Source of the DNA: Sphingomonadaceae bacterium
GTDB lineage: Bacteria > Pseudomonadota > Alphaproteobacteria > Sphingomonadales > Sphingomonadaceae
DNA length: 64,000 nucleotides
Direction: 5' to 3'
NCBI GenBank assembly: GCA_947472735.1
Contig: CANJBY010000005.1
Coordinates: 17,175 to 81,174, forward strand
Shown here: piece by piece, positions 29,667-39,933 of the stretch
Position numbering within the stretch: position 1 is the stretch's first letter
Layout: the number at the start of each line of letters is the position of its first letter
The notes under the pieces: generated by a model
What the model saw: the letters and a program-made list of their open reading frames with translations, nothing else
Told to the model about the DNA's origin: nothing
Databases searched by the model: none
Position numbers and translations under genes: made by a program

Positions 29667-30559
29667 CTTGCTTCACCGTCGCCGCTGCGCAATATCCGAT
29701 CGAGCAGCTGGCCGACTGGAATGCCTATGTGGCCAAGCTCACTCGCTGGGTGGAGCAGGCCGCCGCCGGTGGCGCGAGCCTGGCCGTCTTCCCCGAATAT
29801 GGCGCGATGGAGCTGGCCTCGCTCGATCCGGAGACGATGGGCGACCTCGCAGCCTCGCTTCAGTCGGTCACAGCATTGCTCCCGCAGGTTGACGCACTCC
29901 ACGGTGAACTGGCGGCCCGCCATGGGCTGCATTTGCTCGCCGCCAGCGCCCCGGTGCGGCGAGATGATGGAGCCTGGGTCAATCGTGCCCGGCTGTTCGC
30001 GCCCAATGGCAAGTCTTCCCATCAGGACAAGCTGATCATGACCCGCTTCGAGCGCGAGGAATGGGGCATCTCCGCGGGCGGTTCGCTGCGCTTGTTTGAA
30101 ACCACACTTGGCCGCATCGGCATCGTTACCTGCTACGACGGCGAGTTTCCGCTGCTCTCCCGCACGCTGGTCGAGGCCGGTGCGGAACTGCTGCTCGTTC
30201 CTTCCTGCACTGATAGTCTCCACGGCTACTGGCGGGTGCGGATCGGAGCGCAGGCGCGCGCGCTGGAAGGCCAATGCTATGCGGTCCACGCCCCCACCGT
30301 GGGCTCCGCGCCATGGTCGCCTGCGGTGGACGTCAACCACGGTTCGGCGGGAATCTACGGTCCGCCCGATGGAGCCTTCCCGGCGGACGGCGTAGTTGCA
30401 ATCGGTACGCTCGATATGGCGCAATGGGTGTTCGGAGAGATCGACACCGACCGGGTCGCTCATCTCCGCGCCGATGGCGGAGTGCTCAACGTCCGGCACT
30501 GGGCGGAGCAGCCGGGAGCTGCGGCGCTGCCTCCGGTCGAGGTTGTGGACCTGACCTGA
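29663..30559 (+). CDS. Carbon-nitrogen hydrolase (nitrilase superfamily)
   Basis: LAVFPEYGAMEL (Glu), SHQDKLIMTRFERE (Lys), GIVTCYDGEFPLLSRTLVEAGAELLLVPSCTD (Cys); GTG start overlapping the GNAT stop. Confidence 0.88.
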   Translation: MTCFTVAAAQYPIEQLADWNAYVAKLTRWVEQAAAGGASLAVFPEYGAMELASLDPETMGDLAASLQSVTALLPQVDALHGELAARHGLHLLAASAPVRRDDGAWVNRARLFAPNGKSSHQDKLIMTRFEREEWGISAGGSLRLFETTLGRIGIVTCYDGEFPLLSRTLVEAGAELLLVPSCTDSLHGYWRVRIGAQARALEGQCYAVHAPTVGSAPWSPAVDVNHGSAGIYGPPDGAFPADGVVAIGTLDMAQWVFGEIDTDRVAHLRADGGVLNVRHWAEQPGAAALPPVEVVDLT

Positions 30560-30562
30560 CCG

Positions 30563-31306
30563 CTACAAGAAGTTATTCGGCCAGATCATCGTCCGCCACA
30601 TGTGCGCGCTGGGCGAATCGTCAAGGCCCAGGCCTTCCTCCGGCTGGCGGAAGTTGCGGCCGATGATGTCGGTGAACTCTTCCGGCGTCGCGGTTTCCAG
30701 ATCGTCGTAGAAGTAGACGTCGTTGATCGTCACAACCCGTGAGGTCAAGTACCACTTGTGCTCGCGCGCCACCTCGGCATCGCGGCGCAGATAGGCGGGC
30801 ATTTCATAGTCTGGCCCGAAGAATTTGTCATAGCTTACCGGATAGTCATAGCCGACTGCCGGATCGGGCACATAACGCAGTGCCTGATGATACTTGATCG
30901 CCCAGGCCACTTCCTCATCGACATAGGGCGCGACAATCTGAGCGCTCCAGTAGCCGTGATCAGGGCGGACCAGGCAGCCGTTGGAGATGTCGTGCAGCAG
31001 GCAGGCCATCACCACTTTCTCGCTGTGCCCCGCCACCAGCGCCCGCTTTGCGCTGCCAAGCAGGTGCTGGCAGGTCATGTCGGAAAAGCGCAGGCGGAAG
31101 TAATCAAGCAGCGTGGGTCTTTCGGGCATCCGGGGGAGGGCAGGATTGTCGCCCATCATCATCACGGTGTCCGGCCCGAGCCTGGCAAGCAACTCGTTCT
31201 CGTCGTTGATGTTACCCTGCCCGATCACCCCGATGGGCGAGGTCTGGATCAGACGCTCATAGCCCTGCTGGGGGTAAGGCCGGGTATCGCTATGGTCGCC
31301 GAACAT
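30563..31306 (-). CDS. HD-domain protein
   Basis: CQHLLGSAKRALVAGHSEKVVMACLLHDISN...HGYWSAQIVAPYVDEEVAWAIKYHQALRY; start MFGDHSDTRPYP at 31306. Confidence 0.75.
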   Translation of the reverse strand: MFGDHSDTRPYPQQGYERLIQTSPIGVIGQGNINDENELLARLGPDTVMMMGDNPALPRMPERPTLLDYFRLRFSDMTCQHLLGSAKRALVAGHSEKVVMACLLHDISNGCLVRPDHGYWSAQIVAPYVDEEVAWAIKYHQALRYVPDPAVGYDYPVSYDKFFGPDYEMPAYLRRDAEVAREHKWYLTSRVVTINDVYFYDDLETATPEEFTDIIGRNFRQPEEGLGLDDSPSAHMWRTMIWPNNFL

Positions 31307-31399
31307 GATCCTGCTCCGTGTCTTGTGAACCCCGCATAGTGCGGGATACGCGCGGGGACAATCGGGCAAGTCGTGGGGAGAGGCGAAGGGGTGGGGCAG

Positions 31400-31475
31400 T
31401 GGTGCCCGGGGGCGGATTCGAACCACCGACACGCGGATTTTCAATCCGCTGCTCTACCAACTGAGCTACCCGGGC
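31400..31475 (-). tRNA. tRNA-Phe(GAA)
   Basis: Reverse complement GCCCGGGTAGCTCAGTTGGTAGAGCAGCGGATTGAAAATCCGCGTGTCGGTGGTTCGAATCCGCCCCCGGGCACCA; anticodon loop TTGAAAA, GGTTCGAATCC T-arm, encoded CCA. Confidence 0.97.
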
Positions 31476-31573
31476 AGCGCCGCCGCGATCGACTGGATGG
31501 GTGGTTACACCCGGGACCGGTCGCGCTTGGAAGCGCGCCTATGGCGAAGCGGGCGCAGCTTGGCAAGCCTCAT

Positions 31574-31741
31574 TTACTCGTCCGGCGGGAGATCGGGTTC
31601 GGCCGGCGGACCCGGCAAGGCGTAGCCATCGTCCAGCCACTTGACGAGGTCGCGGTCTCGGCAGCGGGTCGAGCAGAAGGGGCTATGCTCGGCGCTGCGG
31701 GGCTTGCGGCAGATCGGACATTTGCGGACCGGGTGAGTCAT
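31574..31741 (-). CDS. yacG: DNA gyrase inhibitor YacG
   Basis: 55 aa, below the ORF-track cut-off; reads MTHPVRKCPICRKPRSAEHSPFCSTRCRDRDLVKWLDDGYALPGPPAEPDLPPDE*; CxxC...CxxxC zinc finger. Confidence 0.92.
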   Translation of the reverse strand: MTHPVRKCPICRKPRSAEHSPFCSTRCRDRDLVKWLDDGYALPGPPAEPDLPPDE

Positions 31742-32712
31742 GATGCCACCGCCTGCGCGAAGCCGGCATCAAGCGCAAGGGCGGAATCGCTGCGCCACTC
31801 CAGCTGCCGCCCAGTCCGCCGCGCCAGTTCGGTTTCCCACTCCGGCCGAATAGCGGCGCGAACTGCGGGGTGGAGCGTGAGAAGCAGGAGTCCGGGTTCG
31901 GCCATCCGCTCGGCCTGACGCAGCAGCAGGCGCGCGGCGGCGCCGGCACGGTCGGCCGCGACGCGGTGGAGCAGCGAGGACCGCTCGAGCCGGGCAACAA
32001 GTTGGACGAAGCCGAAGCCGTTCATCGCCGTACTCTCGTGCGGCCACCCGGCCAGAGCCTGGCCAAGCGCTTCGTCGACCGCGCGGCGGTCGGGCTTGTC
32101 GGAGAGGCTCGGGAAGTCGATGCCGATCGAACCGCCCAGGTCAAGCCAGAGGATGGACTCGGCGATAGAGCGGGTCGCGCTCAGGGCGAGTTCGGGTGCC
32201 CTCAAGTGACCATCGACGTCGATCAAGGTCATCGCCGGCGTCGCACTGAAGGTCAGCGAGCCGCCGGAAAAATCCGTTGTGCCGCTCCATGCAAGGCCGA
32301 AGACCTCTTCCCACATACCGGCCGGAAAAGCACGGACGGTGGAGACGCTCCGGCCCTCGGCCATCAGGGCTTGGGCCAGCGAGGGCGCCGGGCGGAGCGG
32401 ATCGGCCGTCGGTCGGCATTGAGCGCGCTTGTAGCGGCCGGTTTCCGCCATGGCGGCGCGGGTTACGGCAACGCGGAGCGGACTGCCTTCGCTGGCATCG
32501 CGGGGCAAGCCGGATACGAGGGCTTCCTCGCCGTCCGGCAGCCGGACAGTGCCGCGCGGATTTCCCGCGCTACGGGCGACAAGAACGGCCTCGGTGACGA
32601 GGCCGGCGGCGGCCCGGCCGGGCCAGTAGATCCTGGCGTCGGTAACCTGGCCAGCTTCAACGCAGATCGCTCGCTCCTCAGCGATTCCGTCCTCGATCAA
32701 CCACTCAGCCAA
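31738..32712 (-). CDS. Ribonuclease E/G family protein
   Basis: 324 aa; genomic order infA-maf-this-yacG; internal GSIGIDFPSLSDKPDRRAVDEAL resembles the RNase E/G core. Start overlaps the maf end. Confidence 0.75.
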   Translation of the reverse strand: MAEWLIEDGIAEERAICVEAGQVTDARIYWPGRAAAGLVTEAVLVARSAGNPRGTVRLPDGEEALVSGLPRDASEGSPLRVAVTRAAMAETGRYKRAQCRPTADPLRPAPSLAQALMAEGRSVSTVRAFPAGMWEEVFGLAWSGTTDFSGGSLTFSATPAMTLIDVDGHLRAPELALSATRSIAESILWLDLGGSIGIDFPSLSDKPDRRAVDEALGQALAGWPHESTAMNGFGFVQLVARLERSSLLHRVAADRAGAAARLLLRQAERMAEPGLLLLTLHPAVRAAIRPEWETELARRTGRQLEWRSDSALALDAGFAQAVAS

Positions 32713-33307
32713 TGGGAAAGCCCGCAGCCTTTAGCAATGCCCGCGTTTCGAACAGCGGCAGACCGACCACGCCGGAATGGCTCCCCGAGATCCACGCAAT
32801 CAATCCCTCGGCACTGCCCTGGATGGCGTAGCCTCCGGCCTTGCCGTGCCACTCTCCGCCGGCAAGGTAAGCGGCGATCTCGGCTTCGCTGAGAGGCTTG
32901 AACCGGACAATCGTTTCGGACAGACGTTCGCGCAAAGTGCCATCAGGCGCCTTGAGTGCGGTGGCCGAGAGGACCTTGTGGCGGCGGCCGGACAGCAACT
33001 TGAGGCAATGCCGTGCGGTTGTCTCGTCCTCGGCCTTGGGCAGGATGCGCCGGCCCAGTGCGACGACCGTGTCGCCCGCAAGCACGTGCGCATTGCCGTC
33101 TGCCACCGCAAGCGCTTTTTCGCGGGCCATGCGCGCGGCATAGGCGCGGGGCGGTTCGGCCTTTCGCGGGGTTTCGTCGATGTCGGCAGCGACCAATACG
33201 TCGGGCGCGATTCCCAGTCGGGCGATCAATTCGCGCCGTCTCGGGCTGGCAGATGCAAGGATGAGCCTCAGGGCCGGCACCCCGGAGTTAGAACTGGCCA
33301 GGTCCAC
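32705..33307 (-). CDS. Maf family nucleoside triphosphate pyrophosphatase
   Basis: [70 protein letters not shown]. Confidence 0.93.
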   Translation of the reverse strand: MDLASSNSGVPALRLILASASPRRRELIARLGIAPDVLVAADIDETPRKAEPPRAYAARMAREKALAVADGNAHVLAGDTVVALGRRILPKAEDETTARHCLKLLSGRRHKVLSATALKAPDGTLRERLSETIVRFKPLSEAEIAAYLAGGEWHGKAGGYAIQGSAEGLIAWISGSHSGVVGLPLFETRALLKAAGFPIG

Positions 33308-33533
33308 CGCGGCCGGGCATGAAGCGGTAGGTGATGCGACCCTTGGTCAGGTCGTAAGGTGTCAGTTCGACCAGCACCTCGTCGCCAACCAGCACGCGGA
33401 TGCGGTTCTTGCGCATCTTGCCGGCCGTATGGCCAAGGATCTCGTGATCGTTCTCGAGCCGCACGCGGAACATCGCGTTGGGCAGCAGCTCGACCACTTG
33501 CCCGCGCATTTCGAGGAGTTCTTCTTTCGCCAT
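33288..33533 (-). CDS. infA: Translation initiation factor IF-1
   Basis: [71 protein letters not shown]. Confidence 0.97.
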   Translation of the reverse strand: MAKEELLEMRGQVVELLPNAMFRVRLENDHEILGHTAGKMRKNRIRVLVGDEVLVELTPYDLTKGRITYRFMPGRGGPGQF

Positions 33534-33743
33534 CCGCCTGTCGTGTTCCATCTTCGAGAATATTGGGATGGCGCGCCATAGCGGCGATGCCGGGAAAAGG
33601 GAAGCCTTGGCGCAATCGCGACCGACACCGGAACCCGAGACGTCACGCGACAATTTAATACCCGCCATTCTCTTGCCCCGGCAGCCGCAATTGCGCATTC
33701 GGCGGGAGGACGAGCAGGGGACCGACTTCGTGGAGACTAACGC

Positions 33744-36194
33744 GTGATCCTGCTTTCCGGCCTACCCCTGCTCCTTGCTGCCAATAGTCTGCTTCAGGAT
33801 GCCGCCCTGCCCGGGGACACCGCTCCGGTGGAGCGCGAGCAGGACCTGGGTGGGATCGTTGTCGTGGCGACCCGGATACGGGGCCAGCTCGATGTGCCGG
33901 ATGCGCCGGTCGCCACGCTCGACGAGGAAGAGGTCGCAGCTTACGGCGCGTCTTCGTTGCCGGATCTGATCGCGGCACTGGGTCCGCAAACCGGTTCAGG
34001 CCGGGGAAGGGGCGGCGGCTTTCCGATCATGCTGGTCAACGGCCAGCGGATTTCGAACTTTCGCGAGATGCGCAATTTTCCGCCCGAAGCCATCCGGCGC
34101 ATGGAGATCCTGCCCGAGCAGGTTGCGCTCCGCTTCGGCTTCCCGCCCAACCAGCGGGTGGTGAACCTCATCCTGAAAGACAACTTTTCAAGCCGCACGA
34201 TTGATCTCGAATATGGCCTGCCGCAGCGCGGTGGCTTCTCCACCGCCGAGGGCGAAGCCAGTCTGCTCAAGATCAATGGACCAAGCCGGCTCAACCTTTC
34301 GATCAAGCTGGAAGACTCGAGCATGCTGACCGAGGCCGAGCGCGGGGTCATCCAGCAGGCGGCCAGTCTGCCCGGTGTGAATACCGATCCCGATCCGGCC
34401 GCTGCCCGCAGCCTGATCGCCGACAGCCGGACCCTGACCGGTAATGGCACCTGGACCCGCGGTCTCGGCGAGCAGGGCCTTGGCGGGCAAGTCAGTCTCA
34501 ACCTTGCGGCGAGCCGCGCGGACAGCCTCTCGCTTTCGGGTTTCAATAGTGCGCGACTGATCGATGCTGCGGGCCATACCGAGCTTCGCACTTTCGGCGA
34601 CGCGCTTGAGCGCAGAACCCGCACCGACAATGTGCAAAGCAGCACGTCGTACAACCGCAGCCTGGGCGCCTGGCAACTTGCTGCTACCGTCGATGGCGGC
34701 CACCAGGTCACCACCACCCTGATTGATCGCCGTGCCGATACCACCGGACTGGCTGCGGCGGCGCTTGCTGGCAACCTCGCCATCTCCGGACCGCTCGCGA
34801 TACTCGTCTCGCCGGGGCAGGATACGGCCAGGGTTGCCAGCGACACAGTCACCAGCCTCGTCACTCTGACCGGGCGTCCGCTGCGACTGCCCGCGGGTGA
34901 AGCATCGTTGACCGTCAAGGCCGGTCTCGCCTGGAATGGCATCACCAGCGAAGACACGCGTGGCACGGCCGGCAAGTCGAAGCTGCACCGCGGCGACTTG
35001 TCCGGCGGGTTCAACCTCGCCCTGCCGATCGCCAGTCGCCGGGAAGGCGTGCTCGCGGGTCTGGGCGAGTTGAGCGCGAACCTCTCCGCCGGGTTCGATC
35101 GTCTGTCCGACTTTGGTACCCTGACTGACTGGTCGGCCGGATTGACCTGGTCCCCCACCGAAACGCTTAACCTGCAAGCCAGTTACATGGTCAACGAGGC
35201 CGCCCCGTCTCTGACTGATCTCGGCAATCCCACGGTGGTGACCTTCAACGTACCGGTCTACGATTTCTCCACGGGGCAAACCGCGCTCGTCACGTTCACG
35301 GGTGGGGGCAACCCCCAGCTCCGCCGAGAAACTCAACGCGACCTCAAGCTGACGGCCAATTGGAAAGTGCCGGGCGTTAAGAATGGCAATCTCCTGGTCG
35401 AGTATTTTCGCAACCGTTCAAACAATGTGACCGCATCGTTCCCCTTGCTCACTCCGGCCATCGAGGCCGCAGGCCCCGGGCGAGTTACGCGTGACGCTTC
35501 GGGCCGGTTGACCGCGATCGACCAGCGCCCGGTGACCTTGGCCCGCGAAGAAAGCGAGCGGATCCGCTGGGGGCTCTCGATTGGTGGCCCAGTCGGAAAG
35601 CCTGCTCCGGGCGGCAGAGGTGAAGGCTTTGGGCAAGCTTCAGCTCGGCAGTCCGGCCTTCCCGGTGGCGGCGGTTTTGGGCGCGGCCCCCGCGGAATGG
35701 GACGCGGCGGGCAGGGCCGGTGGAACATCGCGCTGTTCCACACCTGGCGTCTGGCTGAACGCGTCGCGATCGCACCGGGCGGCCCGCTGCTCGATCTGCT
35801 GGGCGGCGATGCCCTGAGCGGAGGAGGGGTGGCGCGCCATGCGATCGAGACCGAGGGCGGGTTCTTCTACAAGGGCTTCGGCTTGCGGCTTAACGGCCGC
35901 TGGAACGCCCCGACCCGGGTGCGAGCTAGCGGTTCGCCCGGATCGTCCGACCTGCGCTTCGGTTCGGTGATCAGATTGAACCTGCGAGCCTTTGTCGACC
36001 TAGGCCAGCAGAAGCGTCTTGCCGATGCCTCATCCTTCTTCAAGGGCGCCCGCCTTGCGTTCACAGTCGACAACCTGTTCGACTCGCGCCAGCGCGTTAC
36101 CGACGCCAGCGGGGCGGTGCCGCTGAGCTACCAGCCCGACTATCTCGATCCGCGCGGACGCGTGTTCGGCATAGACTTCCGCAAGTTGTTCTGA
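33744..36194 (+). CDS. TonB-dependent receptor-like outer membrane protein
   Basis: Plug-like [44 protein letters not shown]...[30 protein letters not shown]-terminal [13 protein letters not shown]. Confidence 0.85.
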   Translation: MILLSGLPLLLAANSLLQDAALPGDTAPVEREQDLGGIVVVATRIRGQLDVPDAPVATLDEEEVAAYGASSLPDLIAALGPQTGSGRGRGGGFPIMLVNGQRISNFREMRNFPPEAIRRMEILPEQVALRFGFPPNQRVVNLILKDNFSSRTIDLEYGLPQRGGFSTAEGEASLLKINGPSRLNLSIKLEDSSMLTEAERGVIQQAASLPGVNTDPDPAAARSLIADSRTLTGNGTWTRGLGEQGLGGQVSLNLAASRADSLSLSGFNSARLIDAAGHTELRTFGDALERRTRTDNVQSSTSYNRSLGAWQLAATVDGGHQVTTTLIDRRADTTGLAAAALAGNLAISGPLAILVSPGQDTARVASDTVTSLVTLTGRPLRLPAGEASLTVKAGLAWNGITSEDTRGTAGKSKLHRGDLSGGFNLALPIASRREGVLAGLGELSANLSAGFDRLSDFGTLTDWSAGLTWSPTETLNLQASYMVNEAAPSLTDLGNPTVVTFNVPVYDFSTGQTALVTFTGGGNPQLRRETQRDLKLTANWKVPGVKNGNLLVEYFRNRSNNVTASFPLLTPAIEAAGPGRVTRDASGRLTAIDQRPVTLAREESERIRWGLSIGGPVGKPAPGGRGEGFGQASARQSGLPGGGGFGRGPRGMGRGGQGRWNIALFHTWRLAERVAIAPGGPLLDLLGGDALSGGGVARHAIETEGGFFYKGFGLRLNGRWNAPTRVRASGSPGSSDLRFGSVIRLNLRAFVDLGQQKRLADASSFFKGARLAFTVDNLFDSRQRVTDASGAVPLSYQPDYLDPRGRVFGIDFRKLF

Positions 36195-36237
36195 AGCCCG
36201 GGATGACGCAGGCGGGGAGATCGCCTATCTGACCCAC

Positions 36238-38178
36238 ATGGCCCGCAAGTCTGCCCCACCACCCAATCGCGACAGTGCCGAGCGCTTTAACGAGGAGCGC
36301 GCTGCTTATACGCTCAGGGGCAGCGATCAGCCCGACCTCGACCAGGGCGTCGCCGCAATCCGCGAGACCCAGGCGACCTTGCCGGCCAAGCCCGGCGTTT
36401 ACCGGATGTGCGACGCCAAGGGCGATGTGCTCTATGTCGGCAAGGCCCGCGTGCTGCGCAACCGGGTGGCGAACTATACCCAGGTCGATCGGCTGCCGCA
36501 GCGGCTCAAGCGGATGGTCAGCCAGACCCGCAGCATGACCATCGTCACCACCAATTCCGAGGCCGAGGCGCTGCTACTCGAGGCGCAGCTGATCAAGCGC
36601 TTCCGTCCGCCCTACAACGTGCTGCTGCGGGATGACAAAAGCTTCCCGTTCATCCTGCTGCGTGCTGATCACGCGTTTCCCCGGATCATGAAGCACCGCG
36701 GTGCGCGCAAGGCGAAGGGTGATTACTATGGCCCCTTTGCCAGCGCCGGGTCAGTCAACACCACGATCAATGCGATGCAGAAGCTGTTCCTGCTGCGCAG
36801 TTGTACCGACAGCTTCCTCTCGCGGCGCGACCGGCCTTGCCTGCTTTATCAGATCAAGCGCTGCTCGGCGCCGTGTGTCGAACGGATTGACGAAGCCGGC
36901 TATGCCGAACTGGTCCGGCAGGCGAAGGACTTCCTTGGCGGCAAGAGTTCCTCCGTGCAGCGAGAACTCGAAGAGCAGATGGCTGCTGCCGCTGCTGCGC
37001 TCGATTTCGAACGTGCCGCCATGCTGCGCGACCGCTTGCGCGCTGCGACCTTCATTCAGGGCAGCCAGGCGATCAATGCCGAAGGGCTGGGCAACGCCGA
37101 TGTCTTCGCCATGGCGACCAAGGCCGGACAAGTGGCAGTGCAGGCGTTCTTCATTCGCGGGGGCCAGAACTGGGGGCACCGCGCGTTCTTCCCCAGCCAC
37201 ACCGAGGGGCTGGAGGAAGGCGAGGTGCTCGCCGCGTTCCTCGCCCAGTTCTACGAGGAAGTGCCCCCGGCACGGACGATCCTGGTCGATCGGGAATTGC
37301 CCGAAGCGGAGCTGCTGGCCGAGGCATTCCGGGCCGGAGCAGGCGGCAAGATCGACATCTCCGTCCCGCAGCGCGGCGACCGGCGGCGGCTGATGGAACA
37401 GGCGGCCCGCAACGCCGTGGAGGCGCTTGATCGGCGGCTCGCGGAGAGCGGCTCCAAGGCCAAGGTCAATCGGGAGATGGCGGAGTTCTTCGAGCTGGCC
37501 GAAGTGCCGCAGCGGATCGAGGTCTACGACAACAGCCATATCCAGGGCACCAATGCGCTGGGGGCCATGATCGTTGCCGGGCCGGAAGGGTTCATCAAGG
37601 GCCAGTACCGCAAATGGAACATTAAGGCCGCCCAGACCAATGATGACTTCGCGATGATGCGCGAGGTCTTCCAGCGGCGCTTTGCCCGGGCGCAGGAGGC
37701 AGACCCGGATCGCGACAGCGGCATGTGGCCCGACCTCGTGCTGATCGACGGCGGCAAGGGCCAGATGAGCGCGGTGCGCGATGCACTGGAGGAACTGGGG
37801 ATCGAGGACGTGCCCCTGATCGCCATCGCCAAGGGCCCGAACCACGGCCGTGAGGGGCGCGAGGTGTTTAACTTTCCGGACGGCCGGGAGAGGATGCTCC
37901 CGGTCAATTCGCCGCTGCTGTTTCACCTTCAGCGGCTGCGCGACGAGGTCCACCGCTTTGCCATCGGCGCGCACCGTGACAAGCGCAGCCGGGCCATCAC
38001 CGCCAGCCCGCTGGACGAGATCACCGGCATCGGTCCGGCCCGCAAACGCGCGCTGCTGCTGCACTTCGGCACGGCGGGCAAAGTCCGCGCCGCCTCTCTC
38101 GAAGACCTGCAGCGCGCGCCCGGAGTAAGCGCAGCGGTGGCGCAAGCGGTCTATGATTTCTATCATCCAGGCGGGTGA
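36238..38178 (+). CDS. uvrC: Excinuclease ABC subunit C
   Basis: GIY-YIG (KPGVYRMCDAKGDVLYVGKARVLRNRVANY), UVR motif, EVYDNSHIQGTNALGAMIV, LIDGGKGQMSAV. Confidence 0.97.
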   Translation: MARKSAPPPNRDSAERFNEERAAYTLRGSDQPDLDQGVAAIRETQATLPAKPGVYRMCDAKGDVLYVGKARVLRNRVANYTQVDRLPQRLKRMVSQTRSMTIVTTNSEAEALLLEAQLIKRFRPPYNVLLRDDKSFPFILLRADHAFPRIMKHRGARKAKGDYYGPFASAGSVNTTINAMQKLFLLRSCTDSFLSRRDRPCLLYQIKRCSAPCVERIDEAGYAELVRQAKDFLGGKSSSVQRELEEQMAAAAAALDFERAAMLRDRLRAATFIQGSQAINAEGLGNADVFAMATKAGQVAVQAFFIRGGQNWGHRAFFPSHTEGLEEGEVLAAFLAQFYEEVPPARTILVDRELPEAELLAEAFRAGAGGKIDISVPQRGDRRRLMEQAARNAVEALDRRLAESGSKAKVNREMAEFFELAEVPQRIEVYDNSHIQGTNALGAMIVAGPEGFIKGQYRKWNIKAAQTNDDFAMMREVFQRRFARAQEADPDRDSGMWPDLVLIDGGKGQMSAVRDALEELGIEDVPLIAIAKGPNHGREGREVFNFPDGRERMLPVNSPLLFHLQRLRDEVHRFAIGAHRDKRSRAITASPLDEITGIGPARKRALLLHFGTAGKVRAASLEDLQRAPGVSAAVAQAVYDFYHPGG

Positions 38179-38250
38179 GGAGCGGCTGCAATCCGTGCAA
38201 GTTGATAAACATAGCTTCTGCCCATGCAGGAAAATCGAAGGAGCCCTGAA

Positions 38251-39078
38251 GTGAGCAACAGTCCCTGGTCCCACACCCGCAGCGCAAGCATTGCCGACGA
38301 CATTGATTTCGAGATCAAGGGGCAGGAACTGCAATTCCTCGAAATCGAACTCGATCCGGGCGAAAGCGCTGTGGCGGAAGCCGGTGCCATGGTCTGGAAG
38401 GACGCCGCGATCGGCATGAGCACCGTGTTCGGGGACGGACGCGGGGCAGAAGGTGGGTTCATGGGCAAGCTGCTGGGGGCGGGCACGCGGCTCGTCACCG
38501 GCGAAAGCCTGTTCACTACCGTGTTCACTCACAATGGCTCGGGCAAGGCTCGCGTTGCCTTTTCGGCGCCGGTACCCGGAGCGATCCTGCCGCTCAAGCT
38601 GGACGAGGTCGGCGGCACGCTGATCTGCCAGAAGGACAGTTTCCTGGCGGCCGCGCGCGGGGTGTCGATCGGGGTCCAGTTCCAGCGCAAGATCCTGACC
38701 GGCCTGTTCGGCGGGGAAGGCTTCATCATGCAGCGGCTTGATGGTGATGGCTGGGTCTTCGTGCAAATGGGCGGCACCATTGTCGAGCGCACGCTGGCAC
38801 CGGGCGAGGAACTGCATGTCGATACCGGATGCCTTGCTGCCTACACGCCCGATGTCGATTTCGACCTGATCGGTGCCGGCGGGGTCAAGTCGATGCTGTT
38901 CGGCGGGGAGGGACTGTTTTTTGCCCGCCTGCGCGGTCCGGGCAAGGTCTGGATCCAGTCGCTGCCATTTGCCCGACTGGCCGGACGCATGCTGGCGGCA
39001 TCTGGTTCGATGGGCGGACAGAACCGCGGAGAAGGGTCCATGCTGGGCGGTCTGGGCAATCTGCTCGACGGGAATTGA
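38251..39078 (+). CDS. TIGR00266/AIM24 family protein
   Basis: DIDFEIKGQELQFLEIELDPGESAVAEAGAMVWKDAAIGM...GFIMQRLDGDGWVFVQMGGTIVERTLAPGEELHVDTGCLAAY; AAGGAG then GTG start. Confidence 0.9.
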   Translation: MSNSPWSHTRSASIADDIDFEIKGQELQFLEIELDPGESAVAEAGAMVWKDAAIGMSTVFGDGRGAEGGFMGKLLGAGTRLVTGESLFTTVFTHNGSGKARVAFSAPVPGAILPLKLDEVGGTLICQKDSFLAAARGVSIGVQFQRKILTGLFGGEGFIMQRLDGDGWVFVQMGGTIVERTLAPGEELHVDTGCLAAYTPDVDFDLIGAGGVKSMLFGGEGLFFARLRGPGKVWIQSLPFARLAGRMLAASGSMGGQNRGEGSMLGGLGNLLDGN

Positions 39079-39096
39079 GCACCGCCCCGGCGCGCC

Positions 39097-39933
39097 CTAG
39101 CGCACCCCGAGCTTGCGCAGCATGCGCCAGCCGATCGCCTTGGCCCGGTTGCGATGCGGCCAGCGGCCTGGTGCCATCGGCTTGAACCCGGCCCGGCGCA
39201 GAATTGCGTTGAAGGCGCGGGCATCGGCTTCGGCATAGCTCCATTCACTGCGCCAGGTGATCGAGAGCGAGACTGACGATTCCGGGCCGTTGCGCACGAA
39301 GTGCGGGGCCATGACCGGCACGAACAAGGCTTCTCCGGCGGCGAGGGCAAAATCCCGGCCGCCGGGCACCAGTTCGTCGCGCCATTTAAGCTCCCGCGGA
39401 CCACCGGTGTGGTAGCTCTCGTGCACCAGATCCGGCGCAAAACTGGCATCACCCGCCGGAAATTGGGTCATTACCTTGGACCCACGGATCTGGAGCAGGA
39501 TGTTGTGCTCCGGATCGAAGTGGTATGGCGTGACGCCGCCGGGTGAAGTGACGAAGATGAAACCCTGGGTCTTGAGCATTCGTCCGGTCTTGGCCTCGAT
39601 CTCGGGCCGGAGCTCGGCCAGCAGCTCAGCCAGAAGTTCGGCATAGGCCGGATGCTGCTCGATGTTCTTGAGCGCTGCCCAGCTGCCGCAACTGCCGATC
39701 GAGCGGATCGTCTCGCCGATGGGTACGCCGGTGGCACCCGGCTTGCCCTCGATGCCGATCGGCAGGTCGGCCAGGTTGTACTCGACCGAGCTTTCCGGGA
39801 GTCCTTCCGCGAGGCGGGCCAGGGCGTCGAGTTCGAGCAGCGGATGCGCACCCAGGGCATGCCGCAGCACATGCGGCGTCTCCGGATAATGCGCGGCAAA
39901 GAGTTGGCGGTCCTGCGGCGAAAAGACGGTCAT
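39097..39933 (-). CDS. JmjC/cupin_8-type Fe(II)-dependent oxygenase-like protein
   Basis: PYHFDPEHNILLQIRGSK (HxD) and downstream His in FVPVMAPHFVRNG; NLADLPIG N-terminal region. Confidence 0.75.
   Translation of the reverse strand: MTVFSPQDRQLFAAHYPETPHVLRHALGAHPLLELDALARLAEGLPESSVEYNLADLPIGIEGKPGATGVPIGETIRSIGSCGSWAALKNIEQHPAYAELLAELLAELRPEIEAKTGRMLKTQGFIFVTSPGGVTPYHFDPEHNILLQIRGSKVMTQFPAGDASFAPDLVHESYHTGGPRELKWRDELVPGGRDFALAAGEALFVPVMAPHFVRNGPESSVSLSITWRSEWSYAEADARAFNAILRRAGFKPMAPGRWPHRNRAKAIGWRMLRKLGVR

Noticed and set aside
36751-38817. 688-aa minus-strand ORF opposite uvrC and the AIM24-like gene
   Set aside because: Shadow ORF from high GC and codon structure of the real plus-strand genes; composition rich in His/Arg/Gln with no recognisable motif.
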